Source: Microplitis mediator (taxonomy: Eukaryota > Arthropoda > Insecta > Hymenoptera > Braconidae). From it: DNA of 64,000 bases. Both the position numbers and the translations under genes were made by a program. The notes below the pieces were generated by a model. It had not been told where the DNA came from. It was given only the letters and a program-made list of their open reading frames with translations, and did not search any database. This document shows, piece by piece, positions 11,597 through 21,953 of the stretch (its first letter is position 1; each line of letters starts with the position of its first letter). Location of the stretch: positions 15,633,948 to 15,697,947 of the forward strand of contig NC_079977.1 in the NCBI RefSeq assembly GCF_029852145.1, given 5' to 3'.

Positions 11597-14500
11597 GTCA
11601 ATACCTTAACAACTATGATTCAAAGAACAAAAACAATCAAAACTACAACTATAACACGAATTCAAATAATTTTGACAGCTTTTATCCCAATCTTGATCCC
11701 TCAATACTAAGCCCCAACCGATCTGTCAACGCTGTCAACACTGGCGTCAATCGAAACAATACTTTGGTCTTTTGTACAACCTCCAAAGCAGAATACGCAA
11801 AATGTAACGCCTTCTCTGTGGCAGTCGATTGAGAGATCGGTCAATTCGGCCGTCATTACGTTGCGGTAAGCTGTTACGCAGCCTCTAAGAAAGAAGAATG
11901 CATGACTCTTCTGGACTATGAGACCGTACACTTGACAACATTGGACGCGGGAGAAGTATTCATCGCTGGTCGCTACCACAGTTTAGTCCCAATAATGCAG
12001 GAAGTAGATCTGAATCGCCTTCAGATCCAATATGCAGTCACGGTGATCAAGAAAGGGACTTTAAATGATGTGTCATCCCTGCATGATCTTCGAGGCAAAA
12101 AGGCCTGCAATGCCGGAACTGAGACTCTAGCTGGTTGGATAATTCCTCTTCACACGTTGATGAAGCATGGTGGTCTCGAAGTAATCGACTGCAATAATCA
12201 CGTAAAATCGACGATAAACTATTTCGGACCTTCATGTGCAGTCAACTCCCTGGTCGATCGCTACAACCCATTGGGTGACAATTCGGAACAACTTTGCAAG
12301 CTTTGTATAGGAGAGATTCCTGGAGGAAGATGTACCAACGCAGATCCTTATGCTGGGTACGATGGAGCCTTCAGATGTTTGATCGAAGCTGGTGAAATAG
12401 CTTTCTTACTGCACTCTACTATTGACGAAGTTTTGACATCAAATTTTAATTACAACTCCGTAAAAAAGTCTGACTTCAAACTCCTTTGTCCGGATAGCAG
12501 TCGCTCGGATATTGATAATTATCGGAACTGTCACTGGGATTAGGTTCCTACGCGTGCAATCGTGGTCTCCAGTGCCATAAAACTAGAAACCAGGCGATTA
12601 TACCAGAAGTTCTTTGAAAAAGCTGCTAAATTATTCAGCAGGGGCTTCGTTGCCAATTCAACCCGAACTGGAGATAACTTACCCATTGGAAATGATCGAT
12701 TTGATAACCGCTTCAATAATAATAATTACAATAACGAAGGATACGGAGTGTTTGGAAATGAAACAAACCGAGGATTCCGTGACGAGAATAGAGAGCAAGT
12801 GAATTCAAATTCAAATTATGATGCCAACAGTAACAGCAACTGGAACGACCCGTTGGCAGTCAGGCCGTTGGAGGTCTTCGATTTATTCGAAAGCGCTCCT
12901 AAATTTGGAAATACTCATAACCTATTGTTCTCGGATAGTGCAAGAGATTTCATATCATTGCCCGAAAAGGACCAGACTTATGCGTCTTATTTAGGAAAGA
13001 AATCCGAAGATGCTATTTTGGGAGTGAGGAGCTGCCCGATCGAGAGGATGAAACTTTGTGTCACTTCGAAACCTGAAATTGATAAGTGTGTTAAGATGAA
13101 GGTAAAAGATTGGGTATAAAATAGAGGAAAAATCAGTAACCATCGAAGCGTTTAAGAATGCAACTAATAGAGATCGATTTTCAGGTTGCGATGAAGGCGC
13201 AGTTGTTAAAACCGGAGCTTGACTGCGTTCTTCAACACAGTCAGATCAAATGCATGCAAGCTATTGAGAATGGGTAAGTTTTGATAAGTTAGGTTCGAAC
13301 TAAATGATGATTTCGAACAATTCATCTCCGTATCCTAGTAGCATTCTTAAGGAAGTTTTATGTAAATCTGTATTTTGAGTCTTAGGCAAAGTCTGCATTA
13401 GACCGATTCAAAAAAATCGACTTTTTTTTTAAGGACACACTCAGAAGTTTCAATAGGATAAAAGAAGACACTTGTTAAAATTTGAGCCCTTAATATTAAT
13501 ATTAAATACTCTCTGATTGCGATTTTCTATTTCCCATTTAAATAACATGGGAAAAAAAATTTTTTTTAGTTCGGAATTTTTCACCTCAGAAATGGCTCAT
13601 TGCATGAATAAGCCCAGCGTACATTTTTGTAGGGAAGTCAACGCTCTACAGAAAAAGTCTCTTATCATTTTTTGATAAATCCATCTGTTCAAAAGTTATT
13701 GGACCTCGAAGTCAAGTTAGAGTAAATTTCGAGATATTTTTACTTTTTCGGCGAAACTATCGAATTTATCATAAAATGTCTTAGACTCTTTTTTGTAGAC
13801 ATTTTTATTTCCTACAAATTATTTTTGATAAATTTTTGTTTAATTCTGCATTGTTTTCTAGTTCTTTTCATTTTAATGCCAAGCTCTTAAAATCGATCAG
13901 AACACTAGTTTTTTAGGAGCTTGGCATTAAAATGGAAATAACTAGAAAACAATGCAGAATTAAACAAAAATTTATCAGAAATAATTTGTAGGAAATAAAA
14001 ATGTTTACAAAAAAGATTCTATGACATTTTATGATAAGTTCGATAGTTTTGCCGAAAATCGAATTTTTCGATGCGCTAAGCCCCTAATTGACTTAGAATT
14101 TTTTTTCAAGCAGGGATATTTTTTTGTACTATAAATTGTTAGTTTTTCAAGTAGGACAGAAAAAAAAATATCGCCTAAATATGAAACACCCTAATAAGTA
14201 ATGACAATAACAATCTAGATTTATAAATTTATTTTAATTTTCTTGATATTATAACGTAATTGTTTTTTAAAACAACCAAACAAAAATAGCTTAAGATTTT
14301 TATAAAAGATTAAAAACAGATCAAGTGGTTCAAATACCGATCAATTAGTCCAAATGTAGTCTGGTTAGACTAAAATCAGATCGAATTTTTTGACCCGGGA
14401 AATTCACAGAAAGTATACTTACGAAACACATCCCTCAGTTTTGTTTAAATCCTCTGCAAGAGAAATACTGAAGGACTTCCGTCGAATAAATTGCTTATGA

Positions 14501-14739
14501 CAATGATACTAGGGTACTTCTACCTTCGACAAAATGGCACCGCAATAAAAGACTAATAATTACTTGTGAATTACAGCATTGCAGATGTTGCGGTTCTCGA
14601 TGCCGGGGATGTCTACACAGCCGGTTTGATGTACAATCTAGTGCCTTTTATGGCCGAAGTCTACAACTTACCAACTCCCGAGTACTACGTGGTAGCAGTA
14701 GCCAAAGAAAACGATCCAAGCACTGACATAACTTACTGA
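11597..14739 (+). pseudogene. Tsf2: Transferrin-2-like (melanotransferrin-type) gene, truncated and disrupted
   Basis: Three exons splice in phase: 11597-13101, 13185-13273 and 14577-14739, with acceptors ttttccag, gattttcag and aattacag and donors gtaaaa and gtaagt. Exon 1 starts with an Asn-rich linker and then carries a lobe typical of transferrin: FCTTSKAEYAKCNAF, TTLDAGEVFIAGRYHSLVP, LRGKKACNAGTETLAGW, and a Cys-rich C-terminal half. An Asn-rich insert follows near 12680-12850, then the start of the second lobe (RMKLCVTSKPEIDKC). Exons 2-3 continue it (AVLDAGDVYTAGL, PEYYVVAVAKE). The first lobe has Leu where the anion-binding Arg usually stands in the CHTGxGRxAGW motif. In-frame stops occur at 11830 (TGA) and 12541 (TAG). 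The second lobe stops after about 80 residues at 14737, far short of the usual ~330. Upstream exons are not identified. Assignment to Tsf2 rather than another insect transferrin is from memory of the family. Confidence 0.75.
13748..14056. repeat. Inverted repeat in a transferrin intron
   Basis: Arms of about 140 bases (13748-13888 and 13915-14056) flank a ~27-base loop within the 1.3-kb second intron. The inner arms read gcattaaaatgg and complement. A CACCCTAA-like end (aaacaccctaa near 14186) resembles the terminus of the 19231 palindrome, so the whole intron segment may be a related non-autonomous element. Confidence 0.75.
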
Positions 14740-14921
14740 CATAACTGAAATAGCTTATCAATAAACGAGTTTTCCCCTACATTCACCTACGTCTTTTTGT
14801 AGACACATTAAAATTCCTTTCTTCGATATTTCTTTCTATACCACCATTCTTTTTTTTTTCTTTTGCTTCGTTCACACAATAGACGTCAAAAAGCCTTACC
14901 GAAAAATTTTTTCAGGTAAAG

Positions 14922-16870
14922 ATGTCGCGGTATACACTCTATATTTTTCTCATGGGAATGGCTTCAATATTTAACCGAGGTAGCAGTTTCATCGCCTACG
15001 ACTGCGGAGCCCCCGCAACTAATATGACAACTTTATCTTTGGTAGATATACAAAAATGCGACACACCGATTGCTAAACCGGTAACAACAAAAACAAAAAT
15101 ACAATTAATTCAAACGGTAGAGTATTCACATATTAGAGTCATACAATGTAAAGTAGAAATACATAGATCTATATACTACTGTGGACGCTCGAGTCACATC
15201 TCGACGGTAAGCAATGGCCACATGCAATATATAGAAGAAACATCTAGGGCGTATTGTGAGGACATACACAAAACACGAACACACCGTATGTACAATACAG
15301 TAATTTTAGATATTCCTGCTAATAATACAATTAGTAGAGCAATTACTCTAGCAGGTAGCGCAGACAATGAGGGAAAATGCGAGGTAGGACAGTTTTCTGA
15401 TCACTACGGAACGTGGAAAAACGTAGTCGTTCAAGATCAGGAGTTTATAACGGTACAAGACTATTTAGCTCCAGTGAATTTCATGAAAAACGAAATAACT
15501 CTCCGGTCGGGTGTCAGATGCGCGTATAGTACGGAAAATTGTATAGATATTGAGGGAGGAAATACGTACTGGGAAATCATAAAAAGAGATGCATGCGAGC
15601 TCGATCGATTTAAAGTAATATATGAAGGCAACGCCTTCAAAATTAAAGATAATTCAACTAAAGACTACGGTGACGAAATTTACACGGTAACAACTAATCA
15701 AATAACATTTGCCCTCTCGGTAAGAGGCTTTATTCCATCGTGTGGACACAAATTAATTAAAACCGAACACCTCAAACTTTTCATTGTTGACAGCCCAGAC
15801 AATAACTTCTTTGCCGAAAAGACAACACTGACGCCTACGGACATGGACATTTTTGCTTATGTAAACTCAAAGGTCGTATATTTAGAAAAACATTTGAGAA
15901 ACGAAATAGTAACTATGTACAATGACGTCATGAGACAGCAATGTGAACTAGAAAAATTAATTTTACATAACTCATTAGCGTGAGCAGCTTTAGCACCAGC
16001 TGAATTTGCATTTCACTTTATGAAAGAACCTGGCTACATGGCAAACGTAGCAGGTGAAGTCATTAGATTAATAAAATGTGTGCCTGTCGAAATACAAACA
16101 CGTAAAACAGACGAATGCTACCAGAAATTGCCGTAACCCGGGGGGAAGAAAAATTCTTTATGCTCCCGCGAACCCACTTACTCGTCAAAACAGGTAACCA
16201 AATAGATTGCAGCTCTTTCGCGCCTGCATGTATAATATCAATAATGCATGGTACCAAATCTTACCACAACTAGCACCAGCCATTTCTCCTCAAGAAATAG
16301 CACCCAAAACACAAATCAATAATGTTTCCAGTAGAAAAAAGCGCAGTTTTAAATACAATAGCTAGAGGCGCGACGGGTCAGGAGACAGTAAATCAGGGGA
16401 TTACAATAAATAGACTCATCGACGAGGAAGCAATGAAACGCACTCTAGAAAAATGGTGGAATAAACTCCACAGCGTCGTCAACAAGTTAGGAACATACAC
16501 CGCATCATTTTTAGGAATATTGATGATAGGAAAAGCAGTTAAATTCGCAGCAGATACAACAATTCACGCGCTTGCACTCCATAAAGCAGTTGGCTGGAGT
16601 ATATTATTACTTGCATCATTTTGGGACACACTTACTAACATCCTACGACACAGACACCACATACGTAACGCCAAAAATAGAACCACCGACGGAAAAATAG
16701 AATCCTCTGAATTACAGATACTAGTTGACAACAGTAGACAAAAAGAAACTCAGACGGAAATGACATCGGATGATGAATTACCTGAAATGGATAAAGAAGT
16801 TCAGACAAACCTAGAAACTAACAAACATAATGAAACCCCATTAGCTACGAAAAGACCAATATTTCCATAG
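14922..16870 (+). pseudogene. Endogenous chuvirus-type glycoprotein, broken by a stop and frameshifts
   Basis: The first segment (14922-15983, 353 codons) begins with a hydrophobic leader, then a Cys-rich ectodomain with motifs typical of arthropod chuvirus glycoproteins: FIAYDCGAPATN near the N-terminus, then a Cys/His region CKVEIHRSIYYCG, then LAGSADNEGKC. A TGA at 15981 interrupts it. The frame continues to about 16133, where a single-base frameshift occurs, and further breaks follow before the last open segment (16322-16870, 182 codons). That segment holds the hydrophobic membrane region and an acidic, Thr/Glu-rich tail. Such glycoproteins exist both as endogenous viral copies and as env genes captured by BEL/Pao elements. 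No gag/pol or LTR is visible beside this copy. The ATG is preceded by a pyrimidine-rich acceptor (ttttttcag at 14906-14914), as for a spliced env message. It cannot make a full-length product as it stands. Confidence 0.75.
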
Positions 16871-17439
16871 AGTAATGACGTATGGAAACACTATTCCCGT
16901 TATACACGTGCGTACGTAAAGAAAATATATAAATAGAAAAAAAAGCGGAGGGGAAGAAGAAATTTTTATTTCCCAAAAACATTTTTTTTGTGTCATTATT
17001 ATTCTTTTTTTTCTCTCTCTTTCTCTCCTCCTACATAAACAAAAAAAAATTTAGAAAATGTTGGAAAAACAAAATATAATAAATAAATAATAAACATTAA
17101 ATTTTCTTATATATATATAAAAAATATATAATAATTAAAAATAAAATAATATCCATATTAATGGATAAATGATTAAAAGTAAATACAATATAGGAATATA
17201 TACGTAAAGAAAGAAAAGGGAGAGGAAAGAAATGTTGTAGTTCTTTCCACACAATTTCTTTCCCCCAATAAACTAATAATTACAACTAGAAATTAAAATA
17301 ACAATAAAAATAATAAAATAAACTGATAAATTAAAATAATAAATATATATAAAAACAAGAGGAAGAAAAAAAAAGGGGGAATAAGAATATAATAATAATA
17401 ACAAAATAAATAAATCGATAAAAATCAAAATGAAACAAT
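16871..17439. other. AT-rich low-complexity sequence
   Basis: Poly-A/T runs and ATAA repeats; no gene is recognised. Open frames on the minus strand here are low-complexity. Confidence 0.6.
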
Positions 17440-17483
17440 TTTTTTTAGATCCGACGGTTCTTTCAAACCGCCATTTATTTAAA
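17440..17483 (+). other. Recurrent stem-loop motif (also at 63935-63985)
   Basis: After a T-run, atccgacggttc...aaccgccatttattt forms a 5-bp stem CGGTT/AACCG with a 6-base loop. A second copy at 63935-63985 keeps the flanks (T-run, atcc, acgg, ccgccatttatttaa). It has stem CGGCT/AGCCG, which is a compensatory change, with a different loop. It superficially resembles a histone mRNA 3' stem-loop, but no histone gene is nearby. Confidence 0.4.
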
Positions 17484-17555
17484 AGAACAAACAATTTTTC
17501 TTCTCTCGAATTACATAAATTACAAAAAAAAAAAACGTTATTTTTTTTTGGTTGT

Positions 17556-17561
17556 TTTATT
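17556..17561 (-). promoter_or_regulatory. Poly(A) signal of the three-exon gene
   Basis: AATAAA on the minus strand, about 50 bases downstream of the stop codon at 17612-17614. Confidence 0.5.
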
Positions 17562-17611
17562 ACACTTTAAGTAATCGTTGTTTGCTCGCCTCTCCCCCCA
17601 CACTTGAATTA

Positions 17612-18392
17612 CTACTCGAGAAAGTAGAAATGTTCCAATCCCGGGAGATTGGTCCACGCAGGATGAGCCCAGTCCGCAGCAGGGTGGTCCTCCCCCCAGC
17701 GGCCCTTATGCATCCAACGGATACCGAGGAAGTCGAAATCGTCACCTTCCGTGACGTCAGCTGGTCGCAAAAGCCGCTGATAAAACCAATTGTTACGATC
17801 GGCTCGCCGCTGCATTCGACGACGGTAAATTGAATCGATCGAAATCATGCCTTTAATATCTGGACGGTACTCGGGCTGATAACACAAGAAAAAATAAACA
17901 TTAATATATAACTATTACAAATAAATATCTATACATATAAAAAAAATAATAATAAAAAAAATAAAAAAAAAACAATATATGTATAAATAAAATGAATAAT
18001 TAAATAGATAAAATTAGGAATACTCACGTCATTCGCTACGCAAATACAATTGTACAGGTCAAAAATCCGCTGAAAGAACTGATACAGCCCCTCCATCGAC
18101 CTGCGACTCAACCTCCAGGGTCGCCCATAGCCGGAAATCGACGTAATCCAAACCAAAACACCGAGGAAAAAATTCCATAACCCGATATCAGAATTCTAAA
18201 AGTAAATGTGAAATAATAAGATTTTCAATAAAAATGGTATTAATAACGAAATCCAATAGGAAAAAAAAAATGAATAAGTAGATAAATAAATAAATAAATA
18301 AATAAATAATAATAGAAATACTATTAAGAAAAAAAAAATACACTTACGGACAACGGATCCACACAGTAGTTCACTTGAAGTTGGGGCATCAT
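17612..18392 (-). CDS. Uncharacterised three-exon gene, 158 residues
   Basis: Exon 1: 18392-18348 (15 codons, starts ATG ATG). Exon 2: 18195-18028 (56 codons). Exon 3: 17875-17612 (87 codons plus TAG). Both introns are 152 bases, phase 0, with GTAAGT/TTTTAG and GTGAGT/TTATCAG borders. The spliced frame is open throughout, and its exons are markedly more GC-rich than the flanks, both signs of real coding sequence. The product starts MMPQLQVNYCVDPL. It has a hydrophobic segment (LWNFFLGVLVWITSISGYG, about residues 21-39), a basic middle (SIYRRRMQRRADRNNWF) and a Trp/Gly/Asp-rich C-terminus (FLGIRWMHKGRWGED). I recognise no family. It might be a membrane or secreted protein, since the hydrophobic segment is near but not at the N-terminus. 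A TATA box (18481) and a poly(A) signal (17556) are in suitable positions. It is apparently intact, unlike its neighbours. Confidence 0.65.
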
Positions 18393-18480
18393 ATTAAATC
18401 AGCAGTTAAATCACGAAAATAATGTCGAACAATACACTACTTTTTCTTTCGAATATACCGAATATGCACAGATACGAACC

Positions 18481-18486
18481 TTTATA
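18481..18486 (-). promoter_or_regulatory. TATA box upstream of the three-exon gene
   Basis: TATTATAAAGG on the minus strand, about 90 bases upstream of the ATG at 18392. A start near 18455 would give a ~60-base leader. No strong initiator motif is seen. The moderately GC-rich segment 18480-18630 upstream could hold further promoter elements. Confidence 0.4.
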
Positions 18487-18639
18487 ATAGGACCCCCGGA
18501 AATTTTCACTCGTCCCCACTCAGACACTAAAAACACCCTAGACAAAAAATAGTCGAATGAAAGTTGCGGAAAAGGCCCCCAACATCGGAAAAATTGCCCT
18601 TCCAAAATTGACAACACGCCCACGCACACAAATTAACAC

Positions 18640-19230
18640 AAGCATAGACTTAATTTTTTTTATATCATTTAAATATTAAATGAATTTTAGAATCATTAAT
18701 TTTTCTTCCCCCCTATCTCAATACTACGAGTATAATTTTTGTATGAACAAACGATTTTTTTTATATATACAGAAAAATTAGAAAAACAACTAGTAAGAAA
18801 ATTGGAACTGAGTAATAACGCTAAGAAATTTTGAAAAATAATCCTTTTTAAATTATAAAAATTTGAAAAAAAAAATTTTTAAAAGAAGGGAGAGATAGGA
18901 AAATGATTTTATTTAACAGTATATAGACTCAAATGGAGTTTTAATATAGAGAGTAAAGCAAAAAGCGTAGTATAAAATTTTTTTTTAGATACATTATTGA
19001 ATAAGTAATTTTAAACGCGAACATGTATACGATTATGAGTAACACGAATGAATCGTACAAAAAAATAATAATAAGGAAAAAAAAATAAAAAAAAAATAAA
19101 TAAATAAATAAATGAATACAAATAAAGTAATAATAAGTCAATATGAAAATATATAAAGTAGCGCATAAAGGCAGATGAGAGTACTAGATAATATTTAAAA
19201 AAAAAAAAAAACTAAAGGTATACATATATA
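18640..19230. other. AT-rich sequence, nothing recognised
   Basis: Long A-runs and ATAA microsatellite tracts; no credible coding frame. Confidence 0.6.
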
Positions 19231-20239
19231 TTAGGGTGCTTCGTTTCCGGCGAAAGTATTTTTTTCGTTGCTCATCAAGCAAAATATTGTTTTTAATGCT
19301 GAAACAAAAATTCCTGCCAAGTTTGAGCTCTTAATTCCAATCCTAAGTACATTCCATTTGATTTCAAAGATATCCCATTTAAAATACATGTAAATTAAAT
19401 TACTTTTTTTTTTAACTTTCTAATACTCAGCTGCATTTTACGATATCGACGCGGTTTTGGTCGTAAATTGTAGGGCATTTGGTGTTCTTCAAAAGCGCCC
19501 ATAGTTACTTAGCTGCAATTCCAGCTGTTTTACTAGTGTCCGTTGCGGAAGTTATTTTTCCTATGAAATTGACCTTTATTGGCTTGCAGAACGTAAACCT
19601 ATGAAACTACACTAAAAATGTTAGTAGAAATTTTATAGGAAATTTTATTTCCTTCAAAAAAAGTCCATAGTTTCCGAGTTATAGTAATTTTAATAATTTG
19701 AAAAATAAAATATTAAAAAAAACAATTACAATTGATATTTTATTTTTCAAATTATTAAAATTACTATAACTCGGAAACTATGGACTTTAGCGACTTGACT
19801 CATAGGACTTTTTTTGAAGGGAATAAAATTTTCTATAAAACTTCTTTTAACATTTTTAGTGTAGTTTCATTGGTTTACGTTCTGCAAGCCAATAAAGGTC
19901 AATTTCATAGGAAAAATAACTTCCGCAACGGACACTAGTAAAACAGCTGAAATTACAGCTAAGTAACTATGGGCACTTTTGAAGAACACCAAATGCTCTA
20001 CAATTTGCGACAAAAACCACGTCGATATCATAAAATGCAGCTGAGTATTAGAAAGTTAAAAAAAAAGTAATTTAATTTACATGTATTTTAAATGGGATAT
20101 CTTTGAAATCAAATGGAATGTACTTAGGATTGGAATTAAGAGCTCAAACTTGGCAGGAATTTTTGTTTCAGCATAAAAAACAATATTTTGCTTGATGAGC
20201 AACGAAAAAAATACTTTCGCCGGAAACGAAGCACCCTAA
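19231..20239. mobile_element. 1-kb near-perfect palindrome with TTAGGGTG ends
   Basis: The left arm starts ttagggtgcttcgtttccgg and the right arm ends with its complement. Arms of about 490 bases meet around a ~20-base loop near 19712-19735. The right arm has a ~20-base extra segment near 19785. It is flanked on both sides by TATATA, so a TA (or longer) target duplication is possible. There is no transposase. It is a foldback-type non-autonomous DNA element, and transcripts would form a very long hairpin. Confidence 0.85.
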
Positions 20240-21054
20240 TATATATAGACGTAATATATAAATAGCTTTGTAATGATATAATAATACTAAATAATATTAA
20301 GAATAAATTAGAAAATAGTAAAAAAAAAAAAAAAGAAAAACAATGACATAATTATAGCAATAACTATAACAAGAAGATGAGGAAGAAACGCCGTCCATTT
20401 AATAATCTTAACTTATAATAATTTTTTTTTCGTATAAACCTGTAGAAAGAAATTACCTTTTTATATTAAATTTTCATTTATAAAAAATATAGAACTTTCT
20501 ATGAAAAAAATTTTTTTTTAATTTCTTTTTTTACTCGTAAAAATATTTGTTTTTTTTCATATACAGTTATTCAAAGAAAAAAAAAGAAAGGAAAAGAAAA
20601 TAAAAAAAAAAATAAAATAAAGAAAAAAAAAACATTCTTAAACAAAAAATTAATAATATTTAGAAAAAAAAGAAGAAAAAAACCCAACAAAAAAAAAATA
20701 ATAGAAATTTTTTTTTTTAAGAAAAATTATAATAAAATGGTACATAATTCGAGATGCTTATTGAATAAAAAAATATATATAATAATAAAATTTTTTTTAT
20801 TCTAGAAGTAAGTTTTTTTTTTGTAGATAATTTGTCTAACCGAGAACAAGGAAAACGTGATAAACAATTTATTTCAATCCTTAAAGAAACAGGATTAAGA
20901 AAAAAAAATACAAAAATAACACAAACATCAAAAACCCATTAAAATGTTTATCACGGTTTACAAACAGACGGATTAAAAAGTAAATGGATTTTTTTTTCAA
21001 ATAGCGCTACTAAGAGGCAGATGACGAATCATAGGTCCCAGGTCGGTACATAGA
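20240..21054. other. Low-complexity AT-rich sequence
   Basis: A-runs and T-runs; a short gtgataaac...gtttatcac pair near 20857 and 20943. No gene. Confidence 0.6.
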
Positions 21055-21661
21055 TCACCCATGTGTCAGAATACTGTAAAAACGATTAAAATCACCCGTG
21101 TCGCAGATACTGTAAAAAAGACTAAAATCACCAATTGTCAGAATAGTGTAAAAAGGACTAAAATCACCCATGTGTTAAAATACTGTAATAAAGGCTAAAA
21201 TCACTCGTGTGTTAGAAAACTGTAAAAAAGACTAACATCACCCGTGTGAGAATGCTGGAAAAAAGACTGAAATCACTCATGTGTCAGAATACTGTAAACA
21301 AGACTAAAATCGCCCGTGTGTTTGAATAACGTAGAGAAACTAAAATCATCCGTGTGTCAAAATACTGTAAAAGAGACTAAAAACACCCACGCGTCAGAAC
21401 GCTCTAAAACAGACTAAAATCACCTATGTGTTAAAATACTATAAAAAAGACTAAAATCTCCCATGTGTTAGATTATTGTAAAAAAGACTAAAATCACCCG
21501 TGTGTCAAAATACTGTAAAAAAACTAAAATCACCCGTGTGTTAGAATACTGTAAAATGAACTGAAATCACCCGGGTGTTTTAGTTCATTTTATATAGTGG
21601 AAACCCAAACATGCAAACCTCTCAATAAGACAATTTATAGATAAATTGAGAAAAATATAGA

Positions 21662-21734
21662 TGGCCGAACTGGGAATCGAACCCAGACCAATTCGGTAAC
21701 GCGCCGAGTGCTCTACCAGTTAAGCTATCCGGCC
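21662..21734 (-). tRNA. tRNA-like sequence, copy 1 (Thr-like CGT by position, probably pseudo)
   Basis: The minus strand begins GGCCGGATAGCTTAACTGG (A box) and contains GGTTCGATTCC (B box). It ends in GTTCGGCCA with a 7-bp acceptor stem including one G-U pair. The anticodon loop reads CGCGTTA, which would place CGT at 34-36, but the invariant U33 is G. There is no intron. Probably a tRNA-derived repeat with intact Pol III promoter boxes rather than a working tRNA. Confidence 0.5.
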
Positions 21735-21880
21735 CTATACTATATTCCGTTCAATTTGATCTATAACTTATTGAGCCACACCGTCCTTCTTACGGTAATA
21801 CACCATTTTATATAGTGGAAATCTAAACATGCAAACCTCTCAATAAGACAATTTATAGATAAATTGAGAAAAATATAGAT

Positions 21881-21953
21881 AGGCCGAACTGGGAATCGAA
21901 CCCAGACCAATTTGGTAACGCGCCGAGTGCTCTACCAGTTGAGCTATCCGGCC
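21881..21953 (-). tRNA. tRNA-like sequence, copy 2 (probably pseudo)
   Basis: Almost identical to copy 1, 219 bases away, with TAGCTCAACTGG as A box and the same B box. One extra anticodon-stem mismatch is present (CCAAA opposite CTCGG), and the discriminator base differs. The same non-canonical anticodon loop CGCGTTA is present. Confidence 0.45.

Noticed and set aside
16322..16870. Independent small membrane-protein gene
   Set aside because: Its position, membrane segment and continuity with the broken glycoprotein frame make it the C-terminal part of that pseudogene.
17440..17483. Histone mRNA 3' stem-loop
   Set aside because: Stem and loop do not match the canonical 6-bp stem with 4-base loop, and no histone gene is in the window.
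17552..17833. 93-codon plus-strand frame
   Set aside because: It is the antisense shadow of exon 3 of the minus-strand gene, which has splice sites and phase consistency.
18411..18629. 72-codon minus-strand frame upstream of the three-exon gene
   Set aside because: It overlaps the proposed promoter, has no recognisable motif and does not splice in phase in any obvious way to the downstream exons.
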